From assembly GCF_018982945.1 (NCBI RefSeq), contig NZ_JABRXE010000009.1:40758-104757 (forward strand): a DNA stretch of 64,000 nt, in the 5' to 3' direction. The position numbers and the translations under genes were made by a program. A model generated the notes under the pieces. It worked only from the letters and a program-made list of their open reading frames with translations, was not told where the DNA came from and did no database searches. How positions within the stretch are numbered: position 1 is the first letter of the stretch; the number at the start of each line of letters is the position of its first letter. The stretch comes from Anaerostipes faecalis (GTDB lineage Bacteria; Bacillota; Clostridia; Lachnospirales; Lachnospiraceae). Below, piece after piece: positions 1 through 8,366 of this stretch.

Positions 1-1
1 T

Positions 2-157
2 GTTCCGGGAAGAACTTCAGAAGACGAAATGTTTTTAGTTAGTGTTGGTGGTATGCCAATCCTTGATGTAGCCTGGGGAAAGACCTGTTATGACCGGGCA
101 GTGGAATTAGGATATGGAACAAGTTTGAAATTATGGGATCAGCCGTATTTTGCATAA
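2..157 (+). CDS. Ornithine cyclodeaminase-like protein (tyramine oxidase subunit B type), C-terminal part
   Basis: The reading frame is open from the window edge and ends at TAA 155-157, so only the last 51 residues are present. They contain GRTSEDEMFLVSVGGMP and DVAWGK, which match almost residue for residue the end of the frameshifted homologue at 61855-62795. That family is the ornithine cyclodeaminase/mu-crystallin group, an NAD(P)-binding fold, and some close relatives are annotated as tyramine oxidase subunit B. The name comes from this similarity; the substrate is unknown. The gene is followed after 22 bases by a transporter gene, so the two are probably co-transcribed. Confidence 0.7.
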   Translation, partial: VPGRTSEDEMFLVSVGGMPILDVAWGKTCYDRAVELGYGTSLKLWDQPYFA

Positions 158-179
158 TCATATAAAGAAGAGGGAAAAA

Positions 180-1364
180 GTGATTAATAAACGATTACAG
201 GTACATTATTGTTGCGTGCAAGGGGCGTATTGGATACTTGCAGCGATCATGTCCGGATTTATGACACCAATTCTGCAGGCAAAAGGATTTTCCAGTATGG
301 AAATTGGAATTTTGCTTGCGGTAAAGCATATCTCTTCTATATTTGTACAGATGTGGGTTGCAGATTTTTCCGACCGCCATGCAGATAAGATTCCTTTAAA
401 GTACATTATCGGTGTAGGTCTGATAATAGGAATTTTTGCGACCGGTGTATTTTATTTCTGTCCGGAAAATTTTATGGCAGCAGTTTTGTTGTTTTTAATC
501 TTTGGTTCAACGATCAATATTATTGTTTCTTTTATTGATGCAATGTCTATTCAATATATAAATTCAGGAAAGAATATCAGCTATACAATGGCAAGAGGAT
601 GTGGTTCTTTTACATGGGCAGTGTCCAGTATCTTTCTAGGCAGATATGCTGATCAGTACGGTGCAGCAAAACTCCTTCTCGTTCAAATGGGAATTTCTTT
701 TCTGCTGTTCATGATTATTTTAACCATCCAACCGGCTCAAGTAGTAGAGCAGGCAAATCATAAAAAACAGAAAGTGGAAGCCCATAGTATTGGATATTTA
801 TTAAAAAATTATCCTGGATATACATTATTTCTCCTGTCTTGTGTTTTAACGACCATCTGCTATAATACGGGAAGCTGTTTTTTGATTGATATTGTAAAAG
901 CAACCGGGGGTGGAGAAAGTGAATACGGAATTGTGTGTTTTGTACTGGCTATTGTTGAGATTCCAACCGCTGTCTTTTTTATGAAGATGAAAGAAATCGT
1001 TGGATTAAACCGGTTATTGATGATTTTCACTATTTCGAATACGTTGAAAGCAGCAGTTTTATTTTTTGCCACAAATGTTTATGCTATTTATTTTGATCAG
1101 ATTTTTGAGATGTTAGGATTTGGTTTGTTTTATGCAGGAAGTGTTTTTTTTGTCATGGAACAGCTTCCATCGGAAGATGTTGTAAAGGGTACTACTTTGA
1201 TTACGGTTGCGGTAAATGGGATTGGAACGGGAGTAGGCTCTATGATTTGTGGATGGATCATGTCTGTATTAGGACTAAAAGCACTACTTGGATCCGGTAT
1301 TATGTTTGGTGCTGCAGGAATTTTTATTATGAGTCTTGCAATGTCAGAAAAAAGTAGACCATAA
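180..1364 (+). CDS. MFS transporter, LacY/3-phenylpropionate-permease-like
   Basis: About 394 residues with roughly 12 hydrophobic segments, so an inner-membrane secondary transporter. The N-terminal stretch with GFSSMEIGILLAVKHISS followed by DFSDRH resembles the MFS_1-like group that contains LacY, nucleoside and phenylpropionate permeases. A TTG at 150 would extend the frame, but GTG 180 has the better ribosome binding site (AAGAAGAGGG about 5 bases upstream) and does not overlap the upstream gene. Position behind an amino-acid or amine-acting enzyme suggests uptake or export of that enzyme's substrate; this is inference. A terminator overlaps its stop codon. Confidence 0.75.
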   Translation: MINKRLQVHYCCVQGAYWILAAIMSGFMTPILQAKGFSSMEIGILLAVKHISSIFVQMWVADFSDRHADKIPLKYIIGVGLIIGIFATGVFYFCPENFMAAVLLFLIFGSTINIIVSFIDAMSIQYINSGKNISYTMARGCGSFTWAVSSIFLGRYADQYGAAKLLLVQMGISFLLFMIILTIQPAQVVEQANHKKQKVEAHSIGYLLKNYPGYTLFLLSCVLTTICYNTGSCFLIDIVKATGGGESEYGIVCFVLAIVEIPTAVFFMKMKEIVGLNRLLMIFTISNTLKAAVLFFATNVYAIYFDQIFEMLGFGLFYAGSVFFVMEQLPSEDVVKGTTLITVAVNGIGTGVGSMICGWIMSVLGLKALLGSGIMFGAAGIFIMSLAMSEKSRP

Positions 1365-1397
1365 TGTCATTTTAAGATGGCATTATGGCCTTTTTTT
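1359..1397 (+). terminator. Rho-independent terminator after the MFS gene
   Basis: The arms CCATAATGTCAT (1359-1370) and ATGGCATTATGG (1377-1388) pair over 12 positions with one G-T, followed by CC and seven T residues. It separates the transporter from queF. Confidence 0.8.
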
Positions 1398-1447
1398 GTT
1401 ATAATGAGATTAATCAGAATATCAGAAATTTGGAAAGGAATATAACA

Positions 1448-1945
1448 ATGAGCGGAAGAAATGATTTGGAACTGGGGGATATCACTTTACTGGGAAATCA
1501 GAAAACGAAATATCCAGATGATTATGCACCGGAGGTTCTGGAAACGTTTCCTAATAAGCATCCGGATAATGATTATTTTGTCAAATTTAATGCACCGGAA
1601 TTTACAAGTCTTTGTCCTATAACCGGACAGCCGGATTTTGCAACTATTTATATTTCCTATGTACCGGGAGAGAAGATGGTTGAGAGTAAATCCTTAAAGT
1701 TATATCTGTACAGTTTCAGAAACCATGGAGATTTCCATGAAGATTGTATGAATATTATAATGAAAGATCTAATAAAGTTAATGGAACCAAAATATATTGA
1801 AGTTTGGGGTAAATTTACTCCAAGAGGAGGAATTTCTATCGATCCTTATTGCAACTATGGAAAACCAGGGACAAAATGGGAAGAAGTAGCCTGGAATCGA
1901 CTGGCAAACCATGACTTGTATCCGGAGAAGATCGATAATCGATAG
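1448..1945 (+). CDS. queF: NADPH-dependent 7-cyano-7-deazaguanine (preQ0) reductase QueF
   Basis: A 165-residue protein, the length of the single-domain (type I) QueF. It reduces preQ0 to preQ1 in the biosynthesis of the tRNA base queuosine, in the cytoplasm. The catalytic cysteine lies in [10 protein letters not shown], and the QueF motif is seen as [20 protein letters not shown], including the conserved FHE. The frame is open from 1385, but ATG 1448 has GGAAAGGA about 8 bases upstream and gives the family length. No other queuosine gene is in the window, so here it stands as a single-gene unit between a terminator and a repeat element. Confidence 0.93.
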   Translation: MSGRNDLELGDITLLGNQKTKYPDDYAPEVLETFPNKHPDNDYFVKFNAPEFTSLCPITGQPDFATIYISYVPGEKMVESKSLKLYLYSFRNHGDFHEDCMNIIMKDLIKLMEPKYIEVWGKFTPRGGISIDPYCNYGKPGTKWEEVAWNRLANHDLYPEKIDNR

Positions 1946-2124
1946 TATATCAGATGAGGGATGACTCCCGCCTCTGTAGGCGGTGAGCAACAATTATGTA
2001 TCAGTGGCGGGTTTCAATCCCCCATCTGATATACGCTCCGCGAGGATGCGCAGGAATTCGGATTGGAAGTATGTCTGCTATGCAGACCCGAATTCCGCGC
2101 CAAGACTCGCGAGCGAGTCTTGAA
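1946..2124 (+). repeat. 179-bp structured interspersed repeat, copy A
   Basis: First of three near-identical copies (others at 52093 and 56873), all in the same orientation. The left part (1946-2033) folds as one long hairpin: TATATCAGATG at the start pairs with CATCTGATATA at the end, with CCCGCC/GGCGGG and GCC/GGC stems inside. The right part has GGAATTCGG/CCGAATTCC around a GTCTGC/GCAGAC stem, then a final CAAGACTCG/CGAGTCTTG hairpin. This copy lies 52 bases before the start of a secreted-protein gene. No protein coding is credible inside it. Confidence 0.9.
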
Positions 2125-2176
2125 TTAAAAAGAGGGAACAAATATTTTAAGGATATTTATTTTAAGGAGGAAAGGT

Positions 2177-3310
2177 ATGGTAAAAAGATTTTTAAAAGGA
2201 GCAGTTTGTGCGGCATTGGCAGTGTCGATGGCGCTGGGAACGGTCATTGTAGGAGCAAGTGAAAAGTCAGTTATAGCAATTAATACTCCTTTTACAACAG
2301 AAGAACAACATAATGATGTTAGCATTCCTTTAAAAAAAGTGGATGAGAATAAGACAAAATCTGTAAGAGAGTCTCAGCCGGTCATTGCTAGAAATATATG
2401 GAATGTATCAGATTGGTATTCTTTTATGAACAATAAACAGCCACAAGATGGTGTTCTGGGATCTTCAACTAGTGCAGGAAATATAATTGCTGGTAGAGTC
2501 AAGGTAAACTATTCTGGAACTGCCATTATCAAATATTATTGCAAAGTTAATAATTCCGATACTCTACTTACGTTGGTTAATTTAGATGGAAGTAATATTG
2601 CAAATGCTGAAGTTTTCCAAAAAGGAATTGGGAATGGTAGACAATTATGGGTATCTAATGTCCCGGCAGGTACTTACGCAATGGTTACATCAAAGCCATA
2701 TGATGCAAATAGTACAATTAATGCAGGATTTTTAACAAGTGTTGTTCCTAAAAATAATAATCGGTATCTTAATAGCTTAGGCATTGCAGTGGGTGGAAAT
2801 GGAGCATTTAATTATGAGTATTTTAAATTAAGTAATCGTGGAGTTGCAGCACTTGGAATGTATAGAAAGGCTTATTATGGTGGTCCATATTCTGTACAAT
2901 ATGTGATTCAAAAGTACAGTAATGGTGCATGGAGAAATATAACTTCACCAAAATACACAAGTTCAAATAAAAGTTATATGACATATGCAGGATTAAGTGC
3001 AGGTACATACCGTTTACAAACAAAGTGCCCGACAGGAAATGTTGTATTTCTTCATTATGCAGGAAAGAAAGCCAATAGTTCATATGGTACTAAAAAATCG
3101 AAGGCTAGAACGACTTATATTGATATTACATCTTTAGGGCAGGAAGGCACCATTTATTGCCAGATTTCTGGAAGGACGCGTTTTAAAACTAAAAACATAA
3201 AAAATGGAAAACGTTTTTATGCAAAAGCAAAAAAGGGAACATACTATATTAAGATGTACAAATATTCTAAGAGCACCACAGGTGGATATAAAATAAAATA
3301 CACAAAATAG
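2177..3310 (+). CDS. Secreted protein of unknown function
   Basis: A 377-residue protein with a clear signal peptide: positive start MVKRFLKG, a hydrophobic stretch of alanine, valine and leucine, and a likely cleavage after VGA near residue 27. AAGGAGGAAAGG precedes ATG 2177. The mature part is rich in Asn, Tyr, Ser and Gly, as expected for an extracellular beta-rich protein. The last 70 residues are strongly basic (KNIKNGKRFYAKAKKGTYYIKM), which could bind the cell wall. I do not recognise a catalytic family. It follows repeat copy A, as the secreted galactanase at 57072 follows copy C. Confidence 0.7.
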   Translation: MVKRFLKGAVCAALAVSMALGTVIVGASEKSVIAINTPFTTEEQHNDVSIPLKKVDENKTKSVRESQPVIARNIWNVSDWYSFMNNKQPQDGVLGSSTSAGNIIAGRVKVNYSGTAIIKYYCKVNNSDTLLTLVNLDGSNIANAEVFQKGIGNGRQLWVSNVPAGTYAMVTSKPYDANSTINAGFLTSVVPKNNNRYLNSLGIAVGGNGAFNYEYFKLSNRGVAALGMYRKAYYGGPYSVQYVIQKYSNGAWRNITSPKYTSSNKSYMTYAGLSAGTYRLQTKCPTGNVVFLHYAGKKANSSYGTKKSKARTTYIDITSLGQEGTIYCQISGRTRFKTKNIKNGKRFYAKAKKGTYYIKMYKYSKSTTGGYKIKYTK

Positions 3311-3436
3311 TTTTTAGATATTGAATAACAATTTAATAAGATTAAACAAGTATATAATCCGAAATAAAAAGAAAAAGGTGTTCCGGATATATGTTGTTTT
3401 TGCATTTTTAACACAATTTTATTTTTTCTTTAGAAT

Positions 3437-3559
3437 TGTTTATAAGCAGTACATTGATTAAGGAGAGGGTTGGGAATATAATAAGACCATAGTTTTTCAT
3501 ATATATATTTTAATCCTCTCTTTTCATTTAGACCCCGCAACGAAAGCGGGGTCATTTTT
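3437..3559 (+). ncRNA. Possible small RNA unit 1 of a tandem pair
   Basis: No open frame with a ribosome binding site is present. The segment starts with an AT-rich promoter-like stretch (TTGTTTATAAGC then AGTACATTGATTA), contains ACCATAGTTTTTCATATATAT (3486-3506) followed by AATCCTCTCTTTT, and ends in a strong terminator (GACCCCGC 3531-3538 pairing with GCGGGGTC 3546-3553, then T-rich). The same order of parts recurs at 3630-3754. GGAGAGG (3463-3469) can pair with the CCTCTCT near the end. Small RNA is inferred from layout only. Confidence 0.4.
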
Positions 3560-3629
3560 GTTTTATAGGAAGTTTTGCAAAAAAGACCTGTTCAAGAGTT
3601 TTTTATAGAATTTAATACTTTGTTTATAA

Positions 3630-3754
3630 ATGTTTATATATAGTATATTGATTAGAAGTGCGTATATGATTATACTTAAACCATAGTTTTTCATATATAT
3701 TTTTTAATCCTCTCTTTTTGAAATAGCTTTGTTTGATTACAAAGCTATTTTTTT
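3630..3754 (+). ncRNA. Possible small RNA unit 2 of a tandem pair
   Basis: Second copy of the unit at 3437. It has ATGTTTATATATAGTATATT then GATTAG (3630-3655), the shared ACCATAGTTTTTCATATATAT box (3680-3700) followed by TTTTTAATCCTCTCTTTTT, and its own terminator (AATAGCTTT 3722-3730 pairing with AAAGCTATT 3741-3749, then T residues). The terminator stems of the two copies are unrelated in sequence although their positions match, which suggests that terminator function has been kept. Confidence 0.4.
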
Positions 3755-3779
3755 AAATTGTTCAAAAATTAAAAAAGTA

Positions 3780-3808
3780 TTGACGTGAGAAAAAGACCAT
3801 GATATACT
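3780..3808 (+). promoter_or_regulatory. Sigma-A promoter for rpmG-secE-nusG
   Basis: TTGACG (3780-3785), a 17-base spacer and TATACT (3803-3808). Just downstream, AGACTTT and AAGGTCT can form an imperfect hairpin followed by seven T residues (about 3821-3848), which may act as an attenuator in the leader. Confidence 0.8.
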
Positions 3809-3890
3809 CAATATGCTAGACTTTAGCGTTGGAAGAAGGTCTTTTTTTTATGCCTTATTTTAATTAACAATAATAATGGAGGTGGAAGTT

Positions 3891-4040
3891 GTGCGCACAA
3901 AAATCACATTAGAATGTACAGAATGTAAACAGCGTAACTATGACATGACTAAGGATAAGAAAACTCATCCAGAACGCATGGAAACAAAAAAATACTGTAA
4001 ATTCTGTAAGAAACACACATTACACAAAGAAACTAAATAG
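3891..4040 (+). CDS. rpmG: 50S ribosomal protein L33
   Basis: A 49-residue protein starting at GTG 3891, with GGAGGTGGAAG about 3 to 10 bases upstream. Its two zinc-binding pairs CTEC and CKFC show it is the cysteine-containing (C+) form, and the [16 protein letters not shown] ending is typical of L33. It sits directly before secE and nusG, the usual place in Firmicutes. The C+ form needs zinc; no C- paralogue is in this window. Confidence 0.95.
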   Translation: MRTKITLECTECKQRNYDMTKDKKTHPERMETKKYCKFCKKHTLHKETK

Positions 4041-4070
4041 TTTCCCGGTAATAGCTTAAGGAAGTGGAGT

Positions 4071-4268
4071 ATGGAAAAAACTAACAAAGCGAAAAAGTCA
4101 GAATGGTTTAAAGAATTAAAAGCAGAATTTGCAAGAATCATTTGGCCAACAAAGGAAAAAATCGTAAGAGAAACAGCAATTGTAGTTATCTGTGCTATTA
4201 TTATCGGAATCATTGTTGCAGTTCTTGACATGGGACTCCAATATGGAATTCAGGCATTGGTAGGATAG
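4071..4268 (+). CDS. secE: Preprotein translocase subunit SecE
   Basis: A 65-residue protein with a basic N-terminal part (KAKKSEWFKELKAEFARIIWPTKEKI), including the conserved W-P-(T/S) segment, and one membrane helix (AIVVICAIIIGIIVAVLDMGLQ). This is the short single-helix SecE of Gram-positive bacteria. It stabilises SecY in the protein-export channel of the cell membrane. It lies 30 bases after rpmG and 15 bases before nusG. Confidence 0.95.
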   Translation: MEKTNKAKKSEWFKELKAEFARIIWPTKEKIVRETAIVVICAIIIGIIVAVLDMGLQYGIQALVG

Positions 4269-4283
4269 AGGTAAGGAGAATAT

Positions 4284-4832
4284 ATGGCAGAAGCAAATTG
4301 GTATGTTGTTCACACTTACTCAGGATATGAGAACAAAGTTAAGGCAAACCTTGAAAAAACCATTGAGAATCGAAAGCTTCAAGATGAGATTTTAGAGGTT
4401 CGTGTACCGCTGGAAGATGTGGTAGAGCTGAAAAATGGTGTGAAAAAACAAGTTTCTAAGAAAATGTTTCCGGGATATGTATTAATTCATATGGTAATGA
4501 ATGATGACACATGGTATGTAGTAAGAAATACCAGAGGTGTTACAGGATTTGTCGGTCCTGGATCAAAACCGGTGCCGCTTACTCCTGCTGAAATGAAACC
4601 ATTAGGAATCCAGGTCAGTGGAGGAGCACAGGAAGAAGCACCAAAACGTGAAAAAGTTGAAATTGATGTAGAAATTGGTGATATGATCGTTGTAACTTCC
4701 GGTGCTTGGGAAGGAACAACAAGTGCAGTCACTGCAATCAATGAACACAAGCAAACAGTTACCATTGAAGTAGAGATGTTCGGAAGAGCTACTTCTGTGG
4801 AAATTGATTTCTTAGATATTAAGAAAGTGTAA
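4284..4832 (+). CDS. nusG: Transcription termination/antitermination protein NusG
   Basis: A 182-residue protein with an N-terminal NGN domain (WYVVHTYSGYENKVKANLE, then FPGYVLIHMVMNDDTWYVVRNTRGVTGFVG) and a C-terminal KOW domain (GDMIVVTSGAWEGTTSAV). It binds RNA polymerase and affects pausing, termination and coupling to ribosomes. It follows secE closely with its own AAGGAGA site. Confidence 0.97.
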   Translation: MAEANWYVVHTYSGYENKVKANLEKTIENRKLQDEILEVRVPLEDVVELKNGVKKQVSKKMFPGYVLIHMVMNDDTWYVVRNTRGVTGFVGPGSKPVPLTPAEMKPLGIQVSGGAQEEAPKREKVEIDVEIGDMIVVTSGAWEGTTSAVTAINEHKQTVTIEVEMFGRATSVEIDFLDIKKV

Positions 4833-4870
4833 CGAAAAGCAAAAAGTAATGATATTTTTTGTTTGAGACA

Positions 4871-4900
4871 AAGTGGGAGGGCTATCCCGTAATTACCACA
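4871..4900 (+). promoter_or_regulatory. L1-binding mRNA leader upstream of rplK
   Basis: AAGTGGGAGGG, then CTAT, CCCG and TAATTACCACA fold with GTGG pairing CCAC and GGG pairing CCC. The GUGGGAG ... AUUACCAC pattern copies the L1-binding stalk (helices 76-78) of 23S rRNA, where GGUGGGAG and AUACCACC form the base of the stalk. The same element recurs before rplA. Autoregulation by L1 is inferred from this mimicry and is established for L1 in other bacteria and archaea. Confidence 0.75.
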
Positions 4901-4921
4901 ATAATCAGGAGGTTAACGATT

Positions 4922-5347
4922 ATGGCAAAGAAAGTAGAAGGTTATATTAAACTTCAAATCCCAGCAGGAAAGGCAACACCAGCACCACCAGTTGGACCAG
5001 CACTTGGACAGCATGGTGTAAACATTGTACAGTTCACAAAAGAATTTAACGCAAGAACAGCTGATCAGGGAGATGTGGTTATTCCTGTAGTTATTACAGT
5101 ATATCAGGACAGAAGCTTTAGCTTCATAACAAAGACTCCACCAGCAGCAGTATTATTAAAGAAAGCTTGTAATATTCAGTCTGGATCAGGTGAACCAAAC
5201 AGAAAGAAAGTAGCTACTATTTCTAAAGAAGATATTCAGAAGATCGCTGAAACAAAAATGAAAGACCTGAATGCAGGATCTATTGAAGCTGCTATGAGCA
5301 TGATTGCCGGAACAGCAAGAAGTATGGGAATCACTGTAGAAGAATAG
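4922..5347 (+). CDS. rplK: 50S ribosomal protein L11
   Basis: A 141-residue protein starting at ATG 4922 behind CAGGAGG. The L11 sequence is plain: [26 protein letters not shown] at the N-terminus and the RNA-binding C-terminal part ending [13 protein letters not shown] longer in-frame start at 4859 would run through the leader and is rejected. It is part of the GTPase-associated centre with L10 and L7/L12. An L1-type leader precedes it. Confidence 0.97.
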   Translation: MAKKVEGYIKLQIPAGKATPAPPVGPALGQHGVNIVQFTKEFNARTADQGDVVIPVVITVYQDRSFSFITKTPPAAVLLKKACNIQSGSGEPNRKKVATISKEDIQKIAETKMKDLNAGSIEAAMSMIAGTARSMGITVEE

Positions 5348-5393
5348 GCATTGAATGCCAGTCAGGTGTAACTACCTTAAATAATAGTAAAAA

Positions 5394-5425
5394 AAGTGGG
5401 AGGGCTTGCTCCCGATATTACCACA
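5394..5425 (+). promoter_or_regulatory. Second L1-binding mRNA leader, upstream of rplA
   Basis: AAGTGGGAGGG, CTTG, CTCCC and GATATTACCACAGG repeat the element at 4871, with a longer GGGAG/CTCCC stem and the GTGG/CCAC closing stem, ending on the AGGAGG of rplA. L1 binding here would directly hide the rplA ribosome binding site. Two further small hairpins (GGCAT/ATGCC at 5347-5359 and AGGT/ACCT near 5364-5377) fill the rest of the gap. Confidence 0.75.
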
Positions 5426-5439
5426 GGAGGTATTTTAGA

Positions 5440-6132
5440 ATGAAAAAAGGAAAGAGATACGTAGAACTTAAGAAATTAGTGGATAAATCAACAGCTTATG
5501 ATCCACAGGAAGCAATTTCTTTAGTTAAAAAATTAGCGAATGCGAAATTCGATGAAACAATCGAAGCTCACATCCGCCTTGGAGTAGATGGACGTCAGGC
5601 TGACCAGCAGATTCGTGGTGCAGTTGTACTGCCACACGGAACAGGTAAAGAAGTAAAAGTTCTTGTATTTGCTAAAGATGCAAAAGCTGAAGAAGCAAAA
5701 GCAGCAGGAGCAGAATTCGTTGGTGCTGAAGAATTAGTACCAAAAATCCAGAAAGAAAACTGGTATGACTTCGATGTTGTTGTAGCTACTCCAGACATGA
5801 TGGGTGTCGTTGGTCGTTTAGGTCGTGACCTTGGACCAAAAGGTTTAATGCCAAACCCTAAAGCTGGAACTGTAACAATGGATGTTGCAAAAGCCATTAA
5901 AGAAATCAAAGCAGGTAAAATCGAATATAGATTAGATAAAGCTAATATTATCCACGTACCAGTTGGAAAAGCTTCATTTGGTGAAGAACAGTTAGCGGAC
6001 AACTTCCAAACGTTAATCGATGCAATTATCAAAGCAAAACCTGCAGCAGCAAAAGGTCAGTATTTCAGAAATGTAACAATTTCTTCAACAATGGGACCTG
6101 GAGTGAAAGTAGATTCAACAAAATTTGCTTAA
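5440..6132 (+). CDS. rplA: 50S ribosomal protein L1
   Basis: A 230-residue protein of normal length. It contains the L1 signature region ([44 protein letters not shown]) and the C-terminal [17 protein letters not shown]. It binds the mobile stalk of 23S rRNA and in many species represses translation of its own operon; the leader just upstream fits that. A terminator follows at 6147. Confidence 0.97.
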   Translation: MKKGKRYVELKKLVDKSTAYDPQEAISLVKKLANAKFDETIEAHIRLGVDGRQADQQIRGAVVLPHGTGKEVKVLVFAKDAKAEEAKAAGAEFVGAEELVPKIQKENWYDFDVVVATPDMMGVVGRLGRDLGPKGLMPNPKAGTVTMDVAKAIKEIKAGKIEYRLDKANIIHVPVGKASFGEEQLADNFQTLIDAIIKAKPAAAKGQYFRNVTISSTMGPGVKVDSTKFA

Positions 6133-6146
6133 ATCTTAACGATTTT

Positions 6147-6180
6147 CCCCTCTATAAGTTTTATAGAGGGGTTTATTGTT
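6147..6180 (+). terminator. Terminator after rplA
   Basis: CCCCTCTATAA and TTATAGAGGGG form an 11-bp stem followed by a T-rich tract. A second small hairpin, AAGCGGAC/GTCCGCTT (6213-6231) with a short T tract, follows and may act as a back-up. Confidence 0.85.
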
Positions 6181-6287
6181 ACATAAAAATACTAAGAAAT
6201 GTTAGATATAAAAAGCGGACTTGTCCGCTTTATTCTGTATCCAGAGATATTTTAAATTAAAAACGAAAAAAGAATGAGAGGAAAAAA

Positions 6288-7613
6288 ATGAAGGATCTAA
6301 CTACAGGAAATCCGTTTCAGGTCATTCTAAGGTTTACCCTTCCAATGCTTTTCAGCATGATTTTTCAACAGGTATATAGTGTTGTAGACAGTATTGTTGC
6401 CGGAAAGTACATAGGTGTCAATGCCTTAGGAGCCGTAGGCGCTTCTCAGCCTATAACAGCAATATTTATTGCTGTTGCTGTTGGAACCGGTATGGGAATA
6501 AATGTTGTTATATCAAACTTTTTTGGAGCCAGGAAATATAAAAGGGTCAAAAGTACCATTTCTACTTCTGTCATAACAGTGGTCATTATGAGTGTGATAT
6601 TAACTGTTTTGGGCAGCATTGGATGTAATGGAATGCTGAAACTTCTGTCAACGCCGACAGATATATTTTCAGATGCGGCATTATATCTGAAAATATATAT
6701 CTGGGGGATTATTTTTCTGATGCTGTATAATGCGGCAACTTCAATTTTTACAGCTTTGGGAGACTCCATGACCCCTTTGGTTTTCCTTATATTTTCATCT
6801 GTACTGAACATTATTCTTGATGTAGTGTTTGTAACCTGTTTTCATATGGGAGTATCAGGAGTTGCCTGGGCAACATTTATAGCTCAGGGAATTGCTTCGG
6901 TATTAGCTGTTATAACAGTGTTTATAAAAGTTAAGAAAATCAAAACTCCTGCATATAAGAAATTTAATACTCTTTTATTAAGAAAGGTTATGACGATTGC
7001 GGTTCCAAGTATTATGCAGCAGTCATTTGTGTCTATCGGACAGCTGTTTGTACAGGGAAGGATCAACAGTTTTGGAGCTATCGTAGTTGCAGGATATTCT
7101 GCAGCATTTAAAATACAGATATTTATTCTTGCAGCATTAAGTACGGTATCCAATGCCATATCCAGTTTCATTGCCCAGAATCTGGGTGCTGGAAAAACAG
7201 AGAGAATGCGGGATGGAATTAAAATCGGTTTAAAAATGATTTTTTCTATGTCGGTAATATTTTTCCTTGTCTGCTATTTCATGGCAAATCCATTAATGGA
7301 ACTATTTATGGATGGAAAGACACAGGAATCGTTAAATGGTATTAAAGTAGGTGTAGGATTTCTGCATATTGTAACACCGTTTTATATGATAATCTGTATA
7401 AAATTTATTTATGACGGAGCATTACGTGGAATGGAAGCGATGAAAGGATTTATGGCATCTACATTTGCGGACTTAATTGCCAGAGTAGTTTTATCTTTTC
7501 TGTTTTCAATACCATTTGGATATATAGGAATCTGGTGGGCTTGGCCGGTAGGATGGTTTATCGGAACCTGTGTATCGATTTACTGTGGGAAAAAAGAATT
7601 GAAAAAATATTAA
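6288..7613 (+). CDS. MATE family multidrug exporter
   Basis: A 441-residue membrane protein with about 12 hydrophobic segments in two halves. MATE hallmarks are the start PFQVILRFTLPMLFSMIFQQVYSVVDSIVAG and the second-half repeat TIAVPSIMQQSFVSIGQ. MATE proteins expel cationic drugs or metabolites using a sodium or proton gradient. The gene sits alone between the rplKA and rplJL operons, behind a terminator and before the rplJ promoter. Substrate cannot be read from sequence. It is not a close copy of the MATE gene on the second mobile element (49428). Confidence 0.88.
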   Translation: MKDLTTGNPFQVILRFTLPMLFSMIFQQVYSVVDSIVAGKYIGVNALGAVGASQPITAIFIAVAVGTGMGINVVISNFFGARKYKRVKSTISTSVITVVIMSVILTVLGSIGCNGMLKLLSTPTDIFSDAALYLKIYIWGIIFLMLYNAATSIFTALGDSMTPLVFLIFSSVLNIILDVVFVTCFHMGVSGVAWATFIAQGIASVLAVITVFIKVKKIKTPAYKKFNTLLLRKVMTIAVPSIMQQSFVSIGQLFVQGRINSFGAIVVAGYSAAFKIQIFILAALSTVSNAISSFIAQNLGAGKTERMRDGIKIGLKMIFSMSVIFFLVCYFMANPLMELFMDGKTQESLNGIKVGVGFLHIVTPFYMIICIKFIYDGALRGMEAMKGFMASTFADLIARVVLSFLFSIPFGYIGIWWAWPVGWFIGTCVSIYCGKKELKKY

Positions 7614-7619
7614 AAGTAG

Positions 7620-7648
7620 TTGACAAAAAAGAACAAATATGATATCTT
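7620..7648 (+). promoter_or_regulatory. Promoter of rplJ-rplL
   Basis: TTGACA (7620-7625), 17-base spacer, TATCTT (7643-7648). It lies just after the MATE stop codon and before the L10 leader. Confidence 0.8.
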
Positions 7649-7654
7649 ATTAAA

Positions 7655-7815
7655 GTATTACTGCCGAAGACAGTAGGTGCCATATGGCGTAACGTAGAAC
7701 AACCTACCGAGGAGAATATTAGTATGAAGCTAATTATGCCCTTTGTCTTTGCAGACAGAGGGTTTTCTTATATTCGAGCGGTACACGAAAATAAATCAAG
7801 GAGGTGCACCAATAA
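7655..7815 (+). promoter_or_regulatory. L10 ribosomal protein leader
   Basis: A 160-nt untranslated leader with CTGCCGAAGACAGTAGGTG and a later AACCTACCGAGGAG, the paired segments of the L10 leader found upstream of rplJ in Firmicutes. Further on is CCCT(T)TGTCT/AGACAGAGGG followed by TTTTC, a terminator-like hairpin, then the rplJ ribosome binding site. L10 or the L10-L12 complex binds such leaders to limit its own synthesis. The assignment is from known family features. Confidence 0.8.
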
Positions 7816-7816
7816 A

Positions 7817-8326
7817 ATGGCAAAAGTTGAATTAAAACAACCAATTGTAGACGAAATCAAAGAATTACTTACAGATGCTCAGTCCGCAGTATTAGTATCC
7901 TACCGTGGAATTACTGTAGAAGAAGACACAGCTATGCGTAAGGAATTAAGAGAAGCAGACGTAGAATACAAAGTATATAAAAATACTATGATTCGTTTTG
8001 CTGTAAAAGATACTGAATTTGATTCATTATCTGGAGATTTAACAGGACCTACTGCTATCGCTATATCTAAGACAGATGCAACAGCTCCTGCAAGAATCCT
8101 TGCTAAATATGCAAAGAGTGTTGAAGCTTTAGAATTAAAGTCTGGAGTAGTAGAAGGAACATTCTATGACAAAGATGGTATCCAGGTTATCGCAAGCATT
8201 CCATCAAGAGACGAATTACTTGCAAAATTCCTTGGAAGCATCCAGTCACCAATTACAAACTTTGCTCGTGTTATTAAGCAGATCGCTGAAAAAGACGGTG
8301 AAGTTGCAGAAGAAGCAGCTGAATAA
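7817..8326 (+). CDS. rplJ: 50S ribosomal protein L10
   Basis: A 169-residue protein starting at ATG 7817 after AAGGAGGTGC. The sequence MAKVELKQPIVDEIKELL, SYRGITVEEDTAMRKELREA and the C-terminal helix that binds L7/L12 are typical of L10. An in-frame ATG at 7724 would add 31 residues but lies inside the L10 leader and is rejected. With rplL it builds the ribosomal stalk that recruits translation factors such as the EF-G and EF-Tu encoded at 26492 and 28755. Confidence 0.97.
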   Translation: MAKVELKQPIVDEIKELLTDAQSAVLVSYRGITVEEDTAMRKELREADVEYKVYKNTMIRFAVKDTEFDSLSGDLTGPTAIAISKTDATAPARILAKYAKSVEALELKSGVVEGTFYDKDGIQVIASIPSRDELLAKFLGSIQSPITNFARVIKQIAEKDGEVAEEAAE

Positions 8327-8366
8327 TTATCAGCAAAGAATTAAATAATATTAGGAGGAAATTATA

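Noticed and set aside
1996-2262. Open frame of 88 codons overlapping the 179-bp repeat
   Set aside because: It runs through the repeat hairpins and into the signal peptide of the next gene in another frame; no ribosome binding site. The same part of copies B and C has no matching long frame.
7724-7816. Upstream in-frame start for rplJ
   Set aside because: It lies inside the L10 leader; the family length and AAGGAGGTGC support ATG 7817.
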